DNA of 64,000 nucleotides from Amycolatopsis pretoriensis (GCF_900107925.1 NZ_FNUJ01000009.1:248001-312000), one strand, 5' to 3'. Counted from the first letter of the stretch, positions 43,629-52,260 are shown. Notes: a model not told the origin generated them from the sequence alone. Translations and numbers: made by a program.

Positions 43629-44042
43629 GTGCGGAACACCCTTTCCGCGCACAAGTCGTTGTTCCTCGCCACTTCGGGCAGCACCGGGCCGTGGGTCGGC
43701 GGGGTGTACTTCGCCGAGACCGGCGAGTTCACGCTGAACCTCGTCCTCGAGGACCGCGGCCGGACGCTGGCCGCGATCCGGGAGAACCCGGTGGTGTCGG
43801 TGGTCGTCTCGACGGGCTCGCCGATGCAGCCGTTCCTGCAGGCCCAGGCGCTCGCCGAGGTCGTCGGCGCGGAGGAGGACGCGCGGGTGCGCGAGCTGCT
43901 CGTGGCGAAGGTCCCGGAGGCGGCGCCGTTCCTGTCCCAGCCGGTCACGGCGGTCCGGCTGACCGTGCGGAAGTGGCGCGCGACGGACATCGCGAACGGC
44001 CTGCTGCCCGGCGTCGAGCTGCCGGGCCCGCGCCTGCCCTAG
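43629..44042 (+). CDS. Pyridoxamine-phosphate-oxidase-like flavin/F420 family protein
   Basis: A 137-residue split-barrel protein of the PPOX superfamily (HKSLFLATSGSTGPWVGGVYFAE, RTLAAIRENPVVSVVV). Members bind FMN, F420 or haem; ligand and substrate cannot be read here. The GTG at 43629 is the only in-frame start near the conserved region and has a weak upstream site. The stop overlaps the convergent DUF4873 gene by four bases. Confidence 0.7.
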   Translation: MRNTLSAHKSLFLATSGSTGPWVGGVYFAETGEFTLNLVLEDRGRTLAAIRENPVVSVVVSTGSPMQPFLQAQALAEVVGAEEDARVRELLVAKVPEAAPFLSQPVTAVRLTVRKWRATDIANGLLPGVELPGPRLP

Positions 44043-44356
44043 GCGTTCAGCTCTTCCAGGGTCGTGGGCACGTGGAACGGTGGCGTGCTCGTGCCCATGA
44101 TCCGGTAGCGGCCCCACGGGTCCGGGTCGGAGAGTTCGCCGGTGGCGGTGTAGGCGCCCGCCTGGATCGTCACCGGCTTCTTCTTGCCGCCGGCCAGCTC
44201 GGTCAGCTCCTCGTTCACCGCGACCCGGCCGTACCAGCGGTAGAACCCGTCGATCGGCTGGAAGTAGCCGCGCAGCTCGACCGTGGTCGTCAGCGAGACG
44301 CCGTCGACCACGAGGGTCGCTTCGCCGCTGTAGCCGTCTTCGTCGTGCTCGCTCAT
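44039..44356 (-). CDS. DUF4873 protein
   Basis: A 105-residue protein matching DUF4873: YSGEATLVVDGVSLTTTVEL, RGYFQPIDGFYRWYGRV and the C-terminal PPFHVPTTLEEL. The domain is sometimes fused to or found beside flavin monooxygenases; its role is unknown. The ATG overlaps the TetR stop (ATGA), so it is translated with that regulator and may share its regulation. Confidence 0.8.
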   Translation of the reverse strand: MSEHDEDGYSGEATLVVDGVSLTTTVELRGYFQPIDGFYRWYGRVAVNEELTELAGGKKKPVTIQAGAYTATGELSDPDPWGRYRIMGTSTPPFHVPTTLEELNA

Positions 44357-45123
44357 GACGTCTCCTCCACCTGCTCCGAGGCGCGGCCCAGCTGGACCAC
44401 CTTGTTGGCTTCCAGGGGCAGGTTCGGGTCGATGACCACGCCGTTCTGGCGGGTCAGCCCGTCGATCGCCGCCCAGATGATCTGCGTCAGGTACTCGACC
44501 ACGGCGTCGCGGCCCATGGACCGGCGGTCCAGCCACCACTCGCCGGTGTTCTGGACCATGCCGACGATGCCGTGCGCCCACGGCTCGGCCGCGCCGGAGT
44601 CCATGTTGAACATCCGCATGTAGTCGCCGAGCAGCGCCGTCAGCGCCGTCGCGATCAGTTCCTTGTCCTCGGCCACGACGTCCGACGACACCGGCTTCTC
44701 CGGCCGTCCGTGCGCCAGCAGCCGGTACAGGTTCGGGTGCTCCTCGATGACCGTGAAGAACGCGTCGAGCGCCATCCGGATCCGCGGGACCGGCGCGAGC
44801 TCGGCGTTGATCGCCGGGATCAGCCGCTCGAACAGGATCTCCGTGCCGCGCTGGCCGAGCGCCACGTAGAGGTCGGCCTTGTCGTCGAAGTGCCGGTACA
44901 GCACGGGCTTCGTGACGCCGGCTTCCGCGGCGACGTCCTCCATGCCGAGGTCCGGGCCGTGCGTGTCGAGCGCCCGCAGCGCGGCCTCGACGAATTCCTT
45001 GCGCCGCGCGATCCGGTGCTTGCGCCAGCGGTCGCGGCGCGCGTCGCCGGTCGCCTCCTCGTCTCGGGAGGCGGACCTGGACTGCTTGCCGGAGCGCTTG
45101 ACACGTTCGATCACGGGGCTCAT
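44353..45123 (-). CDS. TetR-family regulator (Rv3208-like)
   Basis: A ~256-residue TetR regulator with a long basic N-terminal extension. The helix-turn-helix reads MEDVAAEAGVTKPVLYRHFDDKADLY. The rest is helical. Divergent from an AurF-like oxygenase gene, with the perfect palindrome GGTAACTGTTACC between them, so it probably represses both sides. Starts at GTG 45132 and at GTG 45114 (seven bases after TAGCAT, a possible leaderless start) are also in frame. Position matches Rv3208 in mycobacteria. Confidence 0.84.
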   Translation of the reverse strand: MSPVIERVKRSGKQSRSASRDEEATGDARRDRWRKHRIARRKEFVEAALRALDTHGPDLGMEDVAAEAGVTKPVLYRHFDDKADLYVALGQRGTEILFERLIPAINAELAPVPRIRMALDAFFTVIEEHPNLYRLLAHGRPEKPVSSDVVAEDKELIATALTALLGDYMRMFNMDSGAAEPWAHGIVGMVQNTGEWWLDRRSMGRDAVVEYLTQIIWAAIDGLTRQNGVVIDPNLPLEANKVVQLGRASEQVEETS

Positions 45124-45133
45124 GCTACGCACA

Positions 45134-45146
45134 GGTAACTGTTACC
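45134..45146. promoter_or_regulatory. Perfect palindromic TetR operator
   Basis: GGTAACTGTTACC is a perfect palindrome centred on T, eleven bases from the TetR ATG. A further half-site GTTAC follows at about 45151. It is the best candidate operator for the divergent TetR and diiron oxygenase genes. Confidence 0.7.
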
Positions 45147-45178
45147 TCAAGTTACACATTGCGGAAGGGGTGTCGGCA

Positions 45179-46087
45179 ATGACGCGGACGCTGAAGGAAC
45201 CGGATCGCGAAAAGACCGCGGACCGCCTGCTGAAGTCGTCGGCGAACAAGTTCTACGACCCCGACGTCGACATCGACTGGACGGCGCCCCTGGTCGAGGG
45301 CAAGCGCTTCATCCTCGACGAGCGCTCCTCGCTGTACGGCACCGAGCTCTGGGACAAGCTGACCCCCGAGCAGCGCATCGAGCTGGGCAAGCACGAGGTC
45401 GCGAGCGTCGCGACGACCGGGCTGTGGTTCGAGATCCTCTTGATGCAGATGCTGCTCAAGGAGGTCTACGAAGAGGACCCGACGTCCGCGCACGCCCAGT
45501 TCGCGCTCACCGAGATCGCCGACGAGTGCCGGCACTCGACGATGTTCGCGCGGATGGCGTCGCGCATCGGCTGCCCCGCCTACGGCCCGGTGCCGTGGCT
45601 GCGGAAGCTGGCGAAGCTGATGCCGTCGATCTCCTACGGCCCGGCGCGCTACGGCGCCATCCTGGTCGCCGAGGAGGTCCTCGACCGGCTGCAGCGCGAG
45701 CAGATGAACGACGAAGGCGTCCAGCCGCTGGTCCGGATGGTCAACCGGATCCACGTGCTCGAAGAGGCCCGGCACGTCACCTTCGCCCGCGAAGAGGTCA
45801 CGCGCGGCATGGCGAAGCTGTCGAAGCCCGAGATCGCCTACCAGCAGTTCATCATCGCGCTGATCTCGTACTTCGTGACGCGGGCGTTCATCAACCCGAA
45901 CGTCTACAAGGCGGTCGGCATCCGGCCGCGCGACGGCGTCGAAGCCGCCCTGAACAACCCGCACTGGCAGGGGACGATCGCGTGGGCCGGGGAGAAGATC
46001 ATGCCGTTCCTGCAGGAGTCCGGCCTGGTCGGGCTGCCCGGGAAGTACTTCTGGCGCAAGTCGTTCCTGCTCCCGGCGGGCCGGTGA
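45179..46087 (+). CDS. AurF-like diiron oxygenase
   Basis: A 302-residue non-haem diiron protein of the AurF/p-aminobenzoate N-oxygenase-like family. Ligand-bearing helices are visible: KEVYEEDPTSAHAQFALTEI then ADECRHSTMFARM (E-x-x-H), AEEVLDRLQRE, and VLEEARHVTFAREE (E-x-x-H). The family oxidises aromatic amines or other substrates; the natural substrate here is unknown. AAGGGG lies eight bases before the ATG. The stop overlaps the hydrolase start (GTGA), and the divergent TetR with its palindrome probably controls it. Confidence 0.84.
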   Translation: MTRTLKEPDREKTADRLLKSSANKFYDPDVDIDWTAPLVEGKRFILDERSSLYGTELWDKLTPEQRIELGKHEVASVATTGLWFEILLMQMLLKEVYEEDPTSAHAQFALTEIADECRHSTMFARMASRIGCPAYGPVPWLRKLAKLMPSISYGPARYGAILVAEEVLDRLQREQMNDEGVQPLVRMVNRIHVLEEARHVTFAREEVTRGMAKLSKPEIAYQQFIIALISYFVTRAFINPNVYKAVGIRPRDGVEAALNNPHWQGTIAWAGEKIMPFLQESGLVGLPGKYFWRKSFLLPAGR

Positions 46088-46995
46088 CCACCGCGTCGCG
46101 GCTGCGCGACCCCTCGGTCGAGCACCGGTTCGTCGCGAGCGACGGCGCCGCGCTGCACGTCTCGCAGTCCGGGCCGGCCGACTCGGCGGTGACGCTGGTG
46201 CTCGTCCACGGCTGGACGCAGGACCACCGGACGTGGGACTTCGTGCTGCCGCACCTCGACCCCGGCGTGCGCGTGCTGCGCTACGACCTGCGCGGGCACG
46301 GCGGTTCGGCGCACGCCCGGCCCGGCGGCGCCACGATCGCGCGCCTGGCCGACGACCTCGCCGAGCTGATCGCTTCGCGTGTCCCGTCCGGGCCTCTCGT
46401 CCTGGCCGGGCACTCGATGGGCGGCATGACGCTGATGGTGCTGGCCGAACGGCACCCGGCGCTGGTCCGGGAGCGGCTGGCGGGCGCGGCGTTCGTCGCG
46501 ACGTCGTCAGGCGACATGGACAAGCTGACGCTCGGGTTCCCGGGCCTGGTGGGCCGGGGCGTGACGCGCTTCGAGCCGCGGGTGGCCCGCCTGCTGGCCC
46601 GGCTGCGCTCGGACACGCTGCGGCTGCGGCCGGGGATGGTCCGCTCGGGCGCGCGGCGGCTCGTCTTCGGCGTCCGGCCGGGACGCGAGCAGGTGGACAG
46701 CGTCGTCGAGCAGCTCCTGGCGGCGCACCCGGCGAGCGCGGGGAGGTTCCTGGACGCGATCGCGGCCCACCGCGGCGTCGGCGGGCTGGGCGCGCTGTGC
46801 GACGTACCGTCGGTGGTGCTGGCGGGGGAGAAGGACCGGCTGTGCCCCCTGTCCCACGCGAAGGTGATCGCGGACGAGCTGCCGCACGCGGAGTTCGTCC
46901 GGTTCCCGGGCGCGGGTCACATGCTCCCGCAGGAACGCCCCTTCGAGGTCGCCCGCCGCATCTCGGCGCTGGTCCGCGTCGCCGCCACCCGCTGA
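46084..46995 (+). CDS. Alpha/beta hydrolase
   Basis: A 303-residue alpha/beta-fold hydrolase. Oxyanion region LVHGWTQDHRTW, nucleophile elbow LAGHSMGGMTL (Ser), acid near LAGEKDRLCPL and final His in GAGHMLPQE are all present. Possibly a lipase/esterase. Translated with the AurF-like oxygenase (4-base overlap), suggesting a shared substrate pathway. Followed by the palindromic element copy B. Confidence 0.85.
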   Translation: MTTASRLRDPSVEHRFVASDGAALHVSQSGPADSAVTLVLVHGWTQDHRTWDFVLPHLDPGVRVLRYDLRGHGGSAHARPGGATIARLADDLAELIASRVPSGPLVLAGHSMGGMTLMVLAERHPALVRERLAGAAFVATSSGDMDKLTLGFPGLVGRGVTRFEPRVARLLARLRSDTLRLRPGMVRSGARRLVFGVRPGREQVDSVVEQLLAAHPASAGRFLDAIAAHRGVGGLGALCDVPSVVLAGEKDRLCPLSHAKVIADELPHAEFVRFPGAGHMLPQERPFEVARRISALVRVAATR

Positions 46996-47002
46996 CCGAA
47001 GG

Positions 47003-47053
47003 CCGTGAATGGCACATTGACGGACACTAGGTCCCTCAATGTGCCATTCACGG
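47003..47053. repeat. Palindromic intergenic element, copy B
   Basis: Arms of 23 bases (left starts CCGTGAATGGCACATT, one mismatch) flank a five-base loop ACTAG. Located between convergent hydrolase and TetR genes. The central part is close to the reverse complement of the copy at 25174-25236, so the two are inverted copies of one element. Confidence 0.8.
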
Positions 47054-47057
47054 ACTT

Positions 47058-47684
47058 TCAGGAGTCCTTGAGGGGGAAGCCGCCGCCGATTCCTCGCCAG
47101 GCCAGGTTGGCCGTCAACGCCACCGCCTCTTCGCGGCTCATCGACTGGTGGTGCTGCAGCCAGAACCGGGCACTGACCTGGCTCATCCCGACCAGTCCCA
47201 CCGCCAGCAGCCGCGCCTTGTCCTCGTCGAGTCCCGCGTCCGCCGTGATCGTCTCGGTGATCGCGTCCACGCTCGCCGACGTCGCCCGGTCGACCGCTTC
47301 CTGCACCGCCGGCTCGCCGCGCAGGTCGGACTCGAACACCATCCGGAACGCGCCCGCGTCCTCGCTGACGAAGTCGAAGAACGCGCCGACCGTCGCCGGG
47401 ACGCGCTGGCGGTTCTCCGTCGTCGAGTCCAACGCCGTCTGCACGCGCTTCACCAGCTCGTCGACGTGGCTCTCCAGCAGCGCGATGTACAGATCGAGCT
47501 TGCCGGGGAAGTGCTGGTAGAGCACCGGCTTGCTGACACCGGCCACTTCGGCGATCTCGTCCATCGCGGCGGCGTGGTAGCCGTTCTCGGCGAAGACCCG
47601 CTGCGCCGCGGCGAGGAGCTGGGCCCGCCGTTCCGTCCGGGGCAGGCGCACCCCACGTTGCTGCAGCCGCGTCATCTCCGTCAT
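47058..47684 (-). CDS. TetR-family regulator
   Basis: A 208-residue TetR regulator. The DNA-binding domain reads RRAQLLAAAQRVFAENGYHA ... MDEIAEVAGVSKPVLYQHFPGKLDLY. The C-terminal part (VGLVGMSQVSARFWL, the helix before LAWRGIGG) is typical of regulators of lipid or fatty acid genes. The ATG at 47684 has GGAGGAAGAG upstream and is preferred over the start at 47777. Divergent from the next hydrolase, which may be its target. Confidence 0.87.
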   Translation of the reverse strand: MTEMTRLQQRGVRLPRTERRAQLLAAAQRVFAENGYHAAAMDEIAEVAGVSKPVLYQHFPGKLDLYIALLESHVDELVKRVQTALDSTTENRQRVPATVGAFFDFVSEDAGAFRMVFESDLRGEPAVQEAVDRATSASVDAITETITADAGLDEDKARLLAVGLVGMSQVSARFWLQHHQSMSREEAVALTANLAWRGIGGGFPLKDS

Positions 47685-47785
47685 GCTCTTCCTCCCGTCA
47701 TCGCCCCTTCGACGGGCGGGGTCGCCACCGCGTGAAGTCGACCTGAAGATTACTCGCCGGTATGTATGCCGTGCCACGGGTCGGG

Positions 47786-47791
47786 CATCCT
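47786..47791 (+). promoter_or_regulatory. -10-like box for leaderless hydrolase gene
   Basis: CATCCT ends six bases before the GTG at 47798, matching the spacing of the other leaderless genes in this window. Confidence 0.4.
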
Positions 47792-47797
47792 GAATCC

Positions 47798-48775
47798 GTG
47801 AACACCGCCGCGACCACGCGGGCGCCGCTGACGCACGTGCCCCTCTCGACCAGGGAATTGCCCTCGCTCGAGCCGATAATCCCGCCCTGGCCCGCGTCCT
47901 TCGAAGAAGTCGGGACGGCCCGCCTCCACGTCCGCCGCACGCCGGGGCCGGACGGCGTGCCCGCGGTCTACGTGCACGGCCTGGGCGGTTCGTCGACGAA
48001 CTGGACCGACCTGGCCGCGCTGCTCGCGCCGGTCGCCGGCGGGACCGCGCCCGACCTGCCCGGCTTCGGCTACTCCGAGCCCGAAGCAGGTTTCGACTTC
48101 AGCCTCCAGGCCCACGCCGAGGTCGTCGCGCGGCACATCGAGGACGTCGGGGCGCCCGTCCACCTGCTCGGCAACTCGATGGGCGGCGCCATCGCGCTGC
48201 TCATCGCCGAACGCCGTCCCGAGCTCGTCAAGACGCTGACGCTCATCTCGCCCGCGATGCCGGACCGCCGCCTCGACCCGCGGCGGCTGTCCGACCCGCG
48301 GATGGCGCTGGCGTACCTGCCGCTGGTCGGCGCCCGGGTGCGGGCCCAGCTGGCCGCCCTCGGCCCGCGCGAGCGCGCCGAGCAGGTGATCAAGCTGTGC
48401 TTCGCCGACCCGGCGCGCTTCCCGGCCGAACGGCTCGACGAGCTGGCCGACGAGCACGGCGCCCGCGCCGGCTTCGCCTGGGCCGCGCCGGCCATGGCGC
48501 GCAGCACGTTCGCGATCTTCCGCGCGTGGTCGACGCTCGGGAAGGCGTCGCTGTGGTCGTCGGCGCCGCGCGTCCAGGCGCCCACGCTGGTGGTCTGGGG
48601 GCGCGAGGACCGCGTCATTTCCGTGAGACGCGCCATGCGGACGGCCCGCGTGATCCCGAAGGCCCGGCTGCTCGTGCTGCCCCGGACCGGGCACGTGGCC
48701 CAGATGGAACGCCCGATCGTCGTAGCGAAGGCCGTCCTCGGCATGTGGGAGCACGTCGAAGCCGGGTCTTGGTAG
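47798..48775 (+). CDS. Alpha/beta hydrolase
   Basis: A 325-residue alpha/beta hydrolase with YVHGLGGSSTNW (oxyanion region), LPGFGYSEPE, nucleophile elbow LLGNSMGGAIALL, acid-bearing VVWGREDRVIS and terminal His in LPRTGHVAQME. Substrate unknown. An ATG at 47762 is in frame, but the leaderless signal favours GTG 47798. The DUF3152 gene follows on the same strand. Confidence 0.85.
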   Translation: MNTAATTRAPLTHVPLSTRELPSLEPIIPPWPASFEEVGTARLHVRRTPGPDGVPAVYVHGLGGSSTNWTDLAALLAPVAGGTAPDLPGFGYSEPEAGFDFSLQAHAEVVARHIEDVGAPVHLLGNSMGGAIALLIAERRPELVKTLTLISPAMPDRRLDPRRLSDPRMALAYLPLVGARVRAQLAALGPRERAEQVIKLCFADPARFPAERLDELADEHGARAGFAWAAPAMARSTFAIFRAWSTLGKASLWSSAPRVQAPTLVVWGREDRVISVRRAMRTARVIPKARLLVLPRTGHVAQMERPIVVAKAVLGMWEHVEAGSW

Positions 48776-48843
48776 CCCGATCGGGTGAGAAGGATTCCCC
48801 GGGTGGTCCGCCAGTCGCCGATAACGGTTCGGTGGCGCTGTGG

Positions 48844-48849
48844 CACCCT
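48844..48849 (+). promoter_or_regulatory. -10-like box for leaderless DUF3152 gene
   Basis: CACCCT ends six bases before the GTG at 48856. Confidence 0.4.
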
Positions 48850-48855
48850 GGTGCG

Positions 48856-50013
48856 GTGGACCGGGTGAAGAACGACGCGCGAGGCGAAGATCGGCGGGCT
48901 CCCCACCGCGCCTCCAGCCGTCGTACCCCGGATTCCGGTGACGCGCCGCGGACCGGTCAGTACCGCCCTTCCCGGCCGTCGGCCGCACAGCGCGTCGGCG
49001 AGGACCGCTACCGCCCCGGCGGGCGGCGGACCAGCGCCGAGCCGCTGAGCGCGTCCTGGAAGCCGCACGTCGACACGCCGAGCGAGAAGCCGGAGCCGGC
49101 GAAAGCCACCGGCATCGCGAAGCTCACCAAGACCTACGGCTGGCGCGTCTACGCGCTGCCGATCCTCGTGGTGCTGACCGTGCTCGTCCTGGTCAACACC
49201 GCGAACAGCCCGGCCGAGCCGATCGCCGAGCAGAGCGCCCCGGCCGACGTCGAGTCGGCGGGCGGCGACGCCGCGGGCGGCGCGATCGACGGCAACGGCG
49301 AGCAGGCCATCCCGGAGAACCCGGCCACGCCGGTCGACCTCAAGGTGCCGACCGCCGACCTGCCCGAGGGCACCCCGTTCACCCAGGCCGGCGCCGGCAA
49401 GTGGCACGTCGTGCCGGGCACCGGCCCGAAGGTCGGCAGCGGGAAGCTCTACACCTACACCGTCGAGGTGGAGGACGGGATCGACCCGGCGAGCTACGCG
49501 GGTGACGACGCTTTCGCGACCGCCGTCCAGGGCACGCTGTCCGATCCCAAGAGCTGGACGTGGGACGGCAAGATCGCGCTGCAGCGCGTCGACGCCAACT
49601 TCCCGAACCCGTCGTTCAAGGTGAGCCTCACCACGCCCGAGACGACGCACCGCGCCGACGCCTGCGGGTTCCAGATCACCTTCGAGGCCTCCTGCTACCG
49701 CAAGAGCCTCAGCCGCGTGCTGATCAACCTGGCCCGCTGGGTGCGCGGCGCGAAGGCGTTCGGCGCCGACATGACCGGGTACCGGCAGTACGCCATCAAC
49801 CACGAGGTCGGGCACGCCCTGGGCAACCAGCACGTCGGCTGCGGCGGCAACGGCCAGCCCGCGCCGGTGATGATGCAGCAGTCGTTCGGCGTGTCCGACG
49901 ACTACGTGTCGATGCTCAACGACATCCCCGGCGGCGACAAGGGCAAGGTCGCCAAGGACGGCCGCGTCTGCGTCCCCAACGCCTGGCCGAACCCGACTCC
50001 GAAGAAGCAGTAG
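48856..50013 (+). CDS. DUF3152 membrane-anchored zinc metalloprotease-like protein (Rv3207c-like)
   Basis: A 385-residue protein with a long basic/Pro-rich cytoplasmic N-terminus, one membrane span at about residues 103-117 (YALPILVVLTVLVLV) and an extracytoplasmic DUF3152 domain. The domain contains NHEVGHALGNQH, a metzincin-type HExxHxxGxxH zinc motif, plus conserved cysteines (ADACGFQ, EASCYRK, VGCGGNG). A secreted-side peptidase is therefore likely, but substrates are unknown. Adjacent to MoeZ as in mycobacteria. Leaderless GTG start. Confidence 0.82.
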   Translation: MDRVKNDARGEDRRAPHRASSRRTPDSGDAPRTGQYRPSRPSAAQRVGEDRYRPGGRRTSAEPLSASWKPHVDTPSEKPEPAKATGIAKLTKTYGWRVYALPILVVLTVLVLVNTANSPAEPIAEQSAPADVESAGGDAAGGAIDGNGEQAIPENPATPVDLKVPTADLPEGTPFTQAGAGKWHVVPGTGPKVGSGKLYTYTVEVEDGIDPASYAGDDAFATAVQGTLSDPKSWTWDGKIALQRVDANFPNPSFKVSLTTPETTHRADACGFQITFEASCYRKSLSRVLINLARWVRGAKAFGADMTGYRQYAINHEVGHALGNQHVGCGGNGQPAPVMMQQSFGVSDDYVSMLNDIPGGDKGKVAKDGRVCVPNAWPNPTPKKQ

Positions 50014-50106
50014 CTCTTCTCACCATCTGGACGCGGGAAGGCTTATTTGCCTGCGGGCGTTGTGCATAGTGGGATGGACGCGATCCGCGCGCGAGATGGA
50101 GGACCC

Positions 50107-51282
50107 ATGTCAGCACTGCCGCCGCTCGTCGAGCCGGCTGCCGAGCTCACCAAGGAAGAGGTGGCCCGGTACAGCCGGCACCTGATCATCCCCGACGTCG
50201 GGGTGAACGGGCAGAAGCGGCTGAAGAACGCCAAGGTCCTGGTGATCGGCGCGGGCGGCCTCGGCAGCCCCGCGCTGCTGTACCTGGCCGCGGCCGGCGT
50301 CGGCACGCTCGGCATCGTCGACTTCGACGTCGTGGACGAGTCGAACCTGCAGCGCCAGGTCATCCACGGCCAGTCGGACATCGACAAGCTGAAGGCCGCG
50401 TCCGCGCAGGAGTCGATCGCGGAGATCAACCCGCTGGTCAAGGTGCACCTGCACACCGACCGGCTGGACTCCTCGAACGCGCTCGAGATCTTCGAGCAGT
50501 ACGACCTCATCGTCGACGGCACCGACAACTTCGCCACGCGCTACCTGGTGAACGACGCCGCGGTGCTGCTGGGCAAGCCGTACGTCTGGGGCTCGATCTT
50601 CCGGTTCGAGGGCCAGGTCAGCGTCTTCTGGGAGGACGCGCCGAACGGCAAGGGCCTCAACTACCGCGACCTCTACCCGGAGCCGCCGCCCCCGGGCATG
50701 GTCCCCTCCTGCGCCGAGGGTGGCGTGCTGGGCGTGCTGTGCGCGTCGATCGGCTCGATCATGGTGACCGAGGCGATCAAGCTCATCACCGGCATCGGCG
50801 AGACGCTGCTCGGGCGGCTCATCAGCTACGACGCGCTGGAGATGAAGTACCGTGAGGTCAAGATCCGCAAGGACCCGGAGACCCCGAAGATCACCGAGCT
50901 GATCGACTACGAGGCGTTCTGCGGCGTGGTTTCGGACGAGGCGGCTTCCGCGGCGTCCGGCAGCACGATCACGCCGGCGGAGCTCAAGGCCAAGTTCGAC
51001 AGCGGTGAGAACTTCGCCCTGATCGACGTCCGGGAGCCGCACGAGTACGAGATCGTCAACATCAAGGGCGCGACGCTGATCCCGAAGGACCGGATCCTGT
51101 CGGGCGAGGCGCTGGCCGAGCTGCCGCAGGACAAGCCGATCGTCCTGCACTGCAAGTCGGGCGCGCGGTCGGCGGAGGCCCTCGCGGCCCTGCACGCGGC
51201 CGGTTTCAAGGACGCGACGCACCTCGGCGGTGGCGTGCTGGCCTGGGCCAAGCAGATCGACCCGAGCCTGCCGACCTACTGA
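50107..51282 (+). CDS. moeZ: Adenylyltransferase/sulfurtransferase MoeZ
   Basis: A 391-residue two-domain protein. The E1-like domain (residues 1-~280) has the nucleotide loop VIGAGGLGSPALLYLAAAG, the arginine-containing NLQRQVIHG and the adenylation region. The rhodanese domain (~290-391) has the active-site loop HCKSGARS. In actinobacteria MoeZ activates ubiquitin-like sulphur carriers for molybdopterin, cysteine and thio-metabolite synthesis. It could help supply molybdopterin for the nearby nitrate reductase, though MoeZ is a general housekeeping enzyme. Strong GGAGG site before ATG. Confidence 0.93.
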   Translation: MSALPPLVEPAAELTKEEVARYSRHLIIPDVGVNGQKRLKNAKVLVIGAGGLGSPALLYLAAAGVGTLGIVDFDVVDESNLQRQVIHGQSDIDKLKAASAQESIAEINPLVKVHLHTDRLDSSNALEIFEQYDLIVDGTDNFATRYLVNDAAVLLGKPYVWGSIFRFEGQVSVFWEDAPNGKGLNYRDLYPEPPPPGMVPSCAEGGVLGVLCASIGSIMVTEAIKLITGIGETLLGRLISYDALEMKYREVKIRKDPETPKITELIDYEAFCGVVSDEAASAASGSTITPAELKAKFDSGENFALIDVREPHEYEIVNIKGATLIPKDRILSGEALAELPQDKPIVLHCKSGARSAEALAALHAAGFKDATHLGGGVLAWAKQIDPSLPTY

Positions 51283-51295
51283 CAGTTGTCTCCCG

Positions 51296-51329
51296 GGAAG
51301 GCCGTCTCCGGCATCGGAGGCGGCCTTCC
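51296..51329 (+). terminator. Hairpin terminator after moeZ
   Basis: GGAAGGCCGTCTCCG pairs with CGGAGGCGGCCTTCC (one G-T pair) around a four-base loop, 14 bases after the moeZ stop. Confidence 0.85.
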
Positions 51330-51400
51330 GCGTGTTTCGTCCGAGTTCTAAAACACTCTGTGACCAGCGCGTCTTCTCGTTCGTGGACCGTCCGGCCGGG

Positions 51401-51406
51401 TACCGT
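51401..51406 (+). promoter_or_regulatory. -10 box for leaderless TIGR02569-type gene
   Basis: TACCGT ends eight bases before the GTG at 51415; no ribosome-binding site is seen. Confidence 0.4.
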
Positions 51407-51414
51407 CGGCAGTT

Positions 51415-52212
51415 GTGCGGACAACCCTCGAACGCCCTCCGGAGCACGTCTGTGCGGCCTTCGGCGGTCTCGGCGACGCCGCCGAACCGCTGCCGGACTC
51501 GACGGCGTGGCGCGGCGGCGACCTCGTGTTCAAGCCGGTCACGGACAAGGCCAGGACACTGTGGACGGCCCGCGCGCTCGACTACGCGGACGAGCCGGGC
51601 CTGCGCGTCGCGAAGCCGGTCCGCTCGACCGACGGCCGCTGGATCGTCGGCGGCTGGACGGCGTCCCGGTTCGTGTCCGGAACGCCCGAGCACCGCGGCG
51701 ACGCGTCGGTGCTGGCGGCGGTGAAGCTGCACCGCGCAACGATGGGGCTGCCCCGCCCGGAGTTCCTCGCGAGCCGGCGTGACGTGGACGCGACCGCCGA
51801 CCGGGTCGCGTGGGAGGAACTCGAAGTTCCCCTGGAGGAAACGAAGGGCGGCCGCTGGTTCGAGGTCCTGGCCGCCGCCCGCCGCCCGATCAAGCTGCCG
51901 CTGCAGGTGGCGCACGGAGAGCTCCTGGCGGGATTGCTGTTCGACGGCGACGCGGCCCCGGGGGTGGTGGACTTCGTCCCGTACTACCGCCCGGGCGAGT
52001 ACGGCGCGGCGATCGTGGCGGTGGACGCGCTGGCGTGGGGCGGAGCATCGCGGGAGCTGCTGGAGCGATGGGCGCACCTGCCGGAGTGGCCGCAGCTGCT
52101 GTTGCGCGCGGTGTTGTTCCGGTTGGCATCGAACGCGCTGAACCCCCGTTCGACGCAAGCCTCGTTGGACGGCCTGCGGGCGGCGGCCCGAGAAGTCAGC
52201 GGGATTCTGTAA
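51415..52212 (+). CDS. TIGR02569-type protein (Rv3205c-like), kinase-like fold
   Basis: A 265-residue protein matching the conserved actinobacterial family seen beside moeZ. Features: WRGGDLVFKPVTD (a lysine strand as in aminoglycoside-phosphotransferase-like folds), VGGWTASRFVSGTPE and GVVDFVPYYRPGEYGAAIVAVDAL. The central part has helix-rich kinase-like spacing but the usual HxDxxxxN motif is not clear, so activity is doubtful. Function unknown. Likely leaderless. Confidence 0.68.
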   Translation: MRTTLERPPEHVCAAFGGLGDAAEPLPDSTAWRGGDLVFKPVTDKARTLWTARALDYADEPGLRVAKPVRSTDGRWIVGGWTASRFVSGTPEHRGDASVLAAVKLHRATMGLPRPEFLASRRDVDATADRVAWEELEVPLEETKGGRWFEVLAAARRPIKLPLQVAHGELLAGLLFDGDAAPGVVDFVPYYRPGEYGAAIVAVDALAWGGASRELLERWAHLPEWPQLLLRAVLFRLASNALNPRSTQASLDGLRAAAREVSGIL

Positions 52213-52260
52213 CCCCGGTCACGTACCTCACCGCCGGGGACCCGTGATTCCCGCCGCAAT

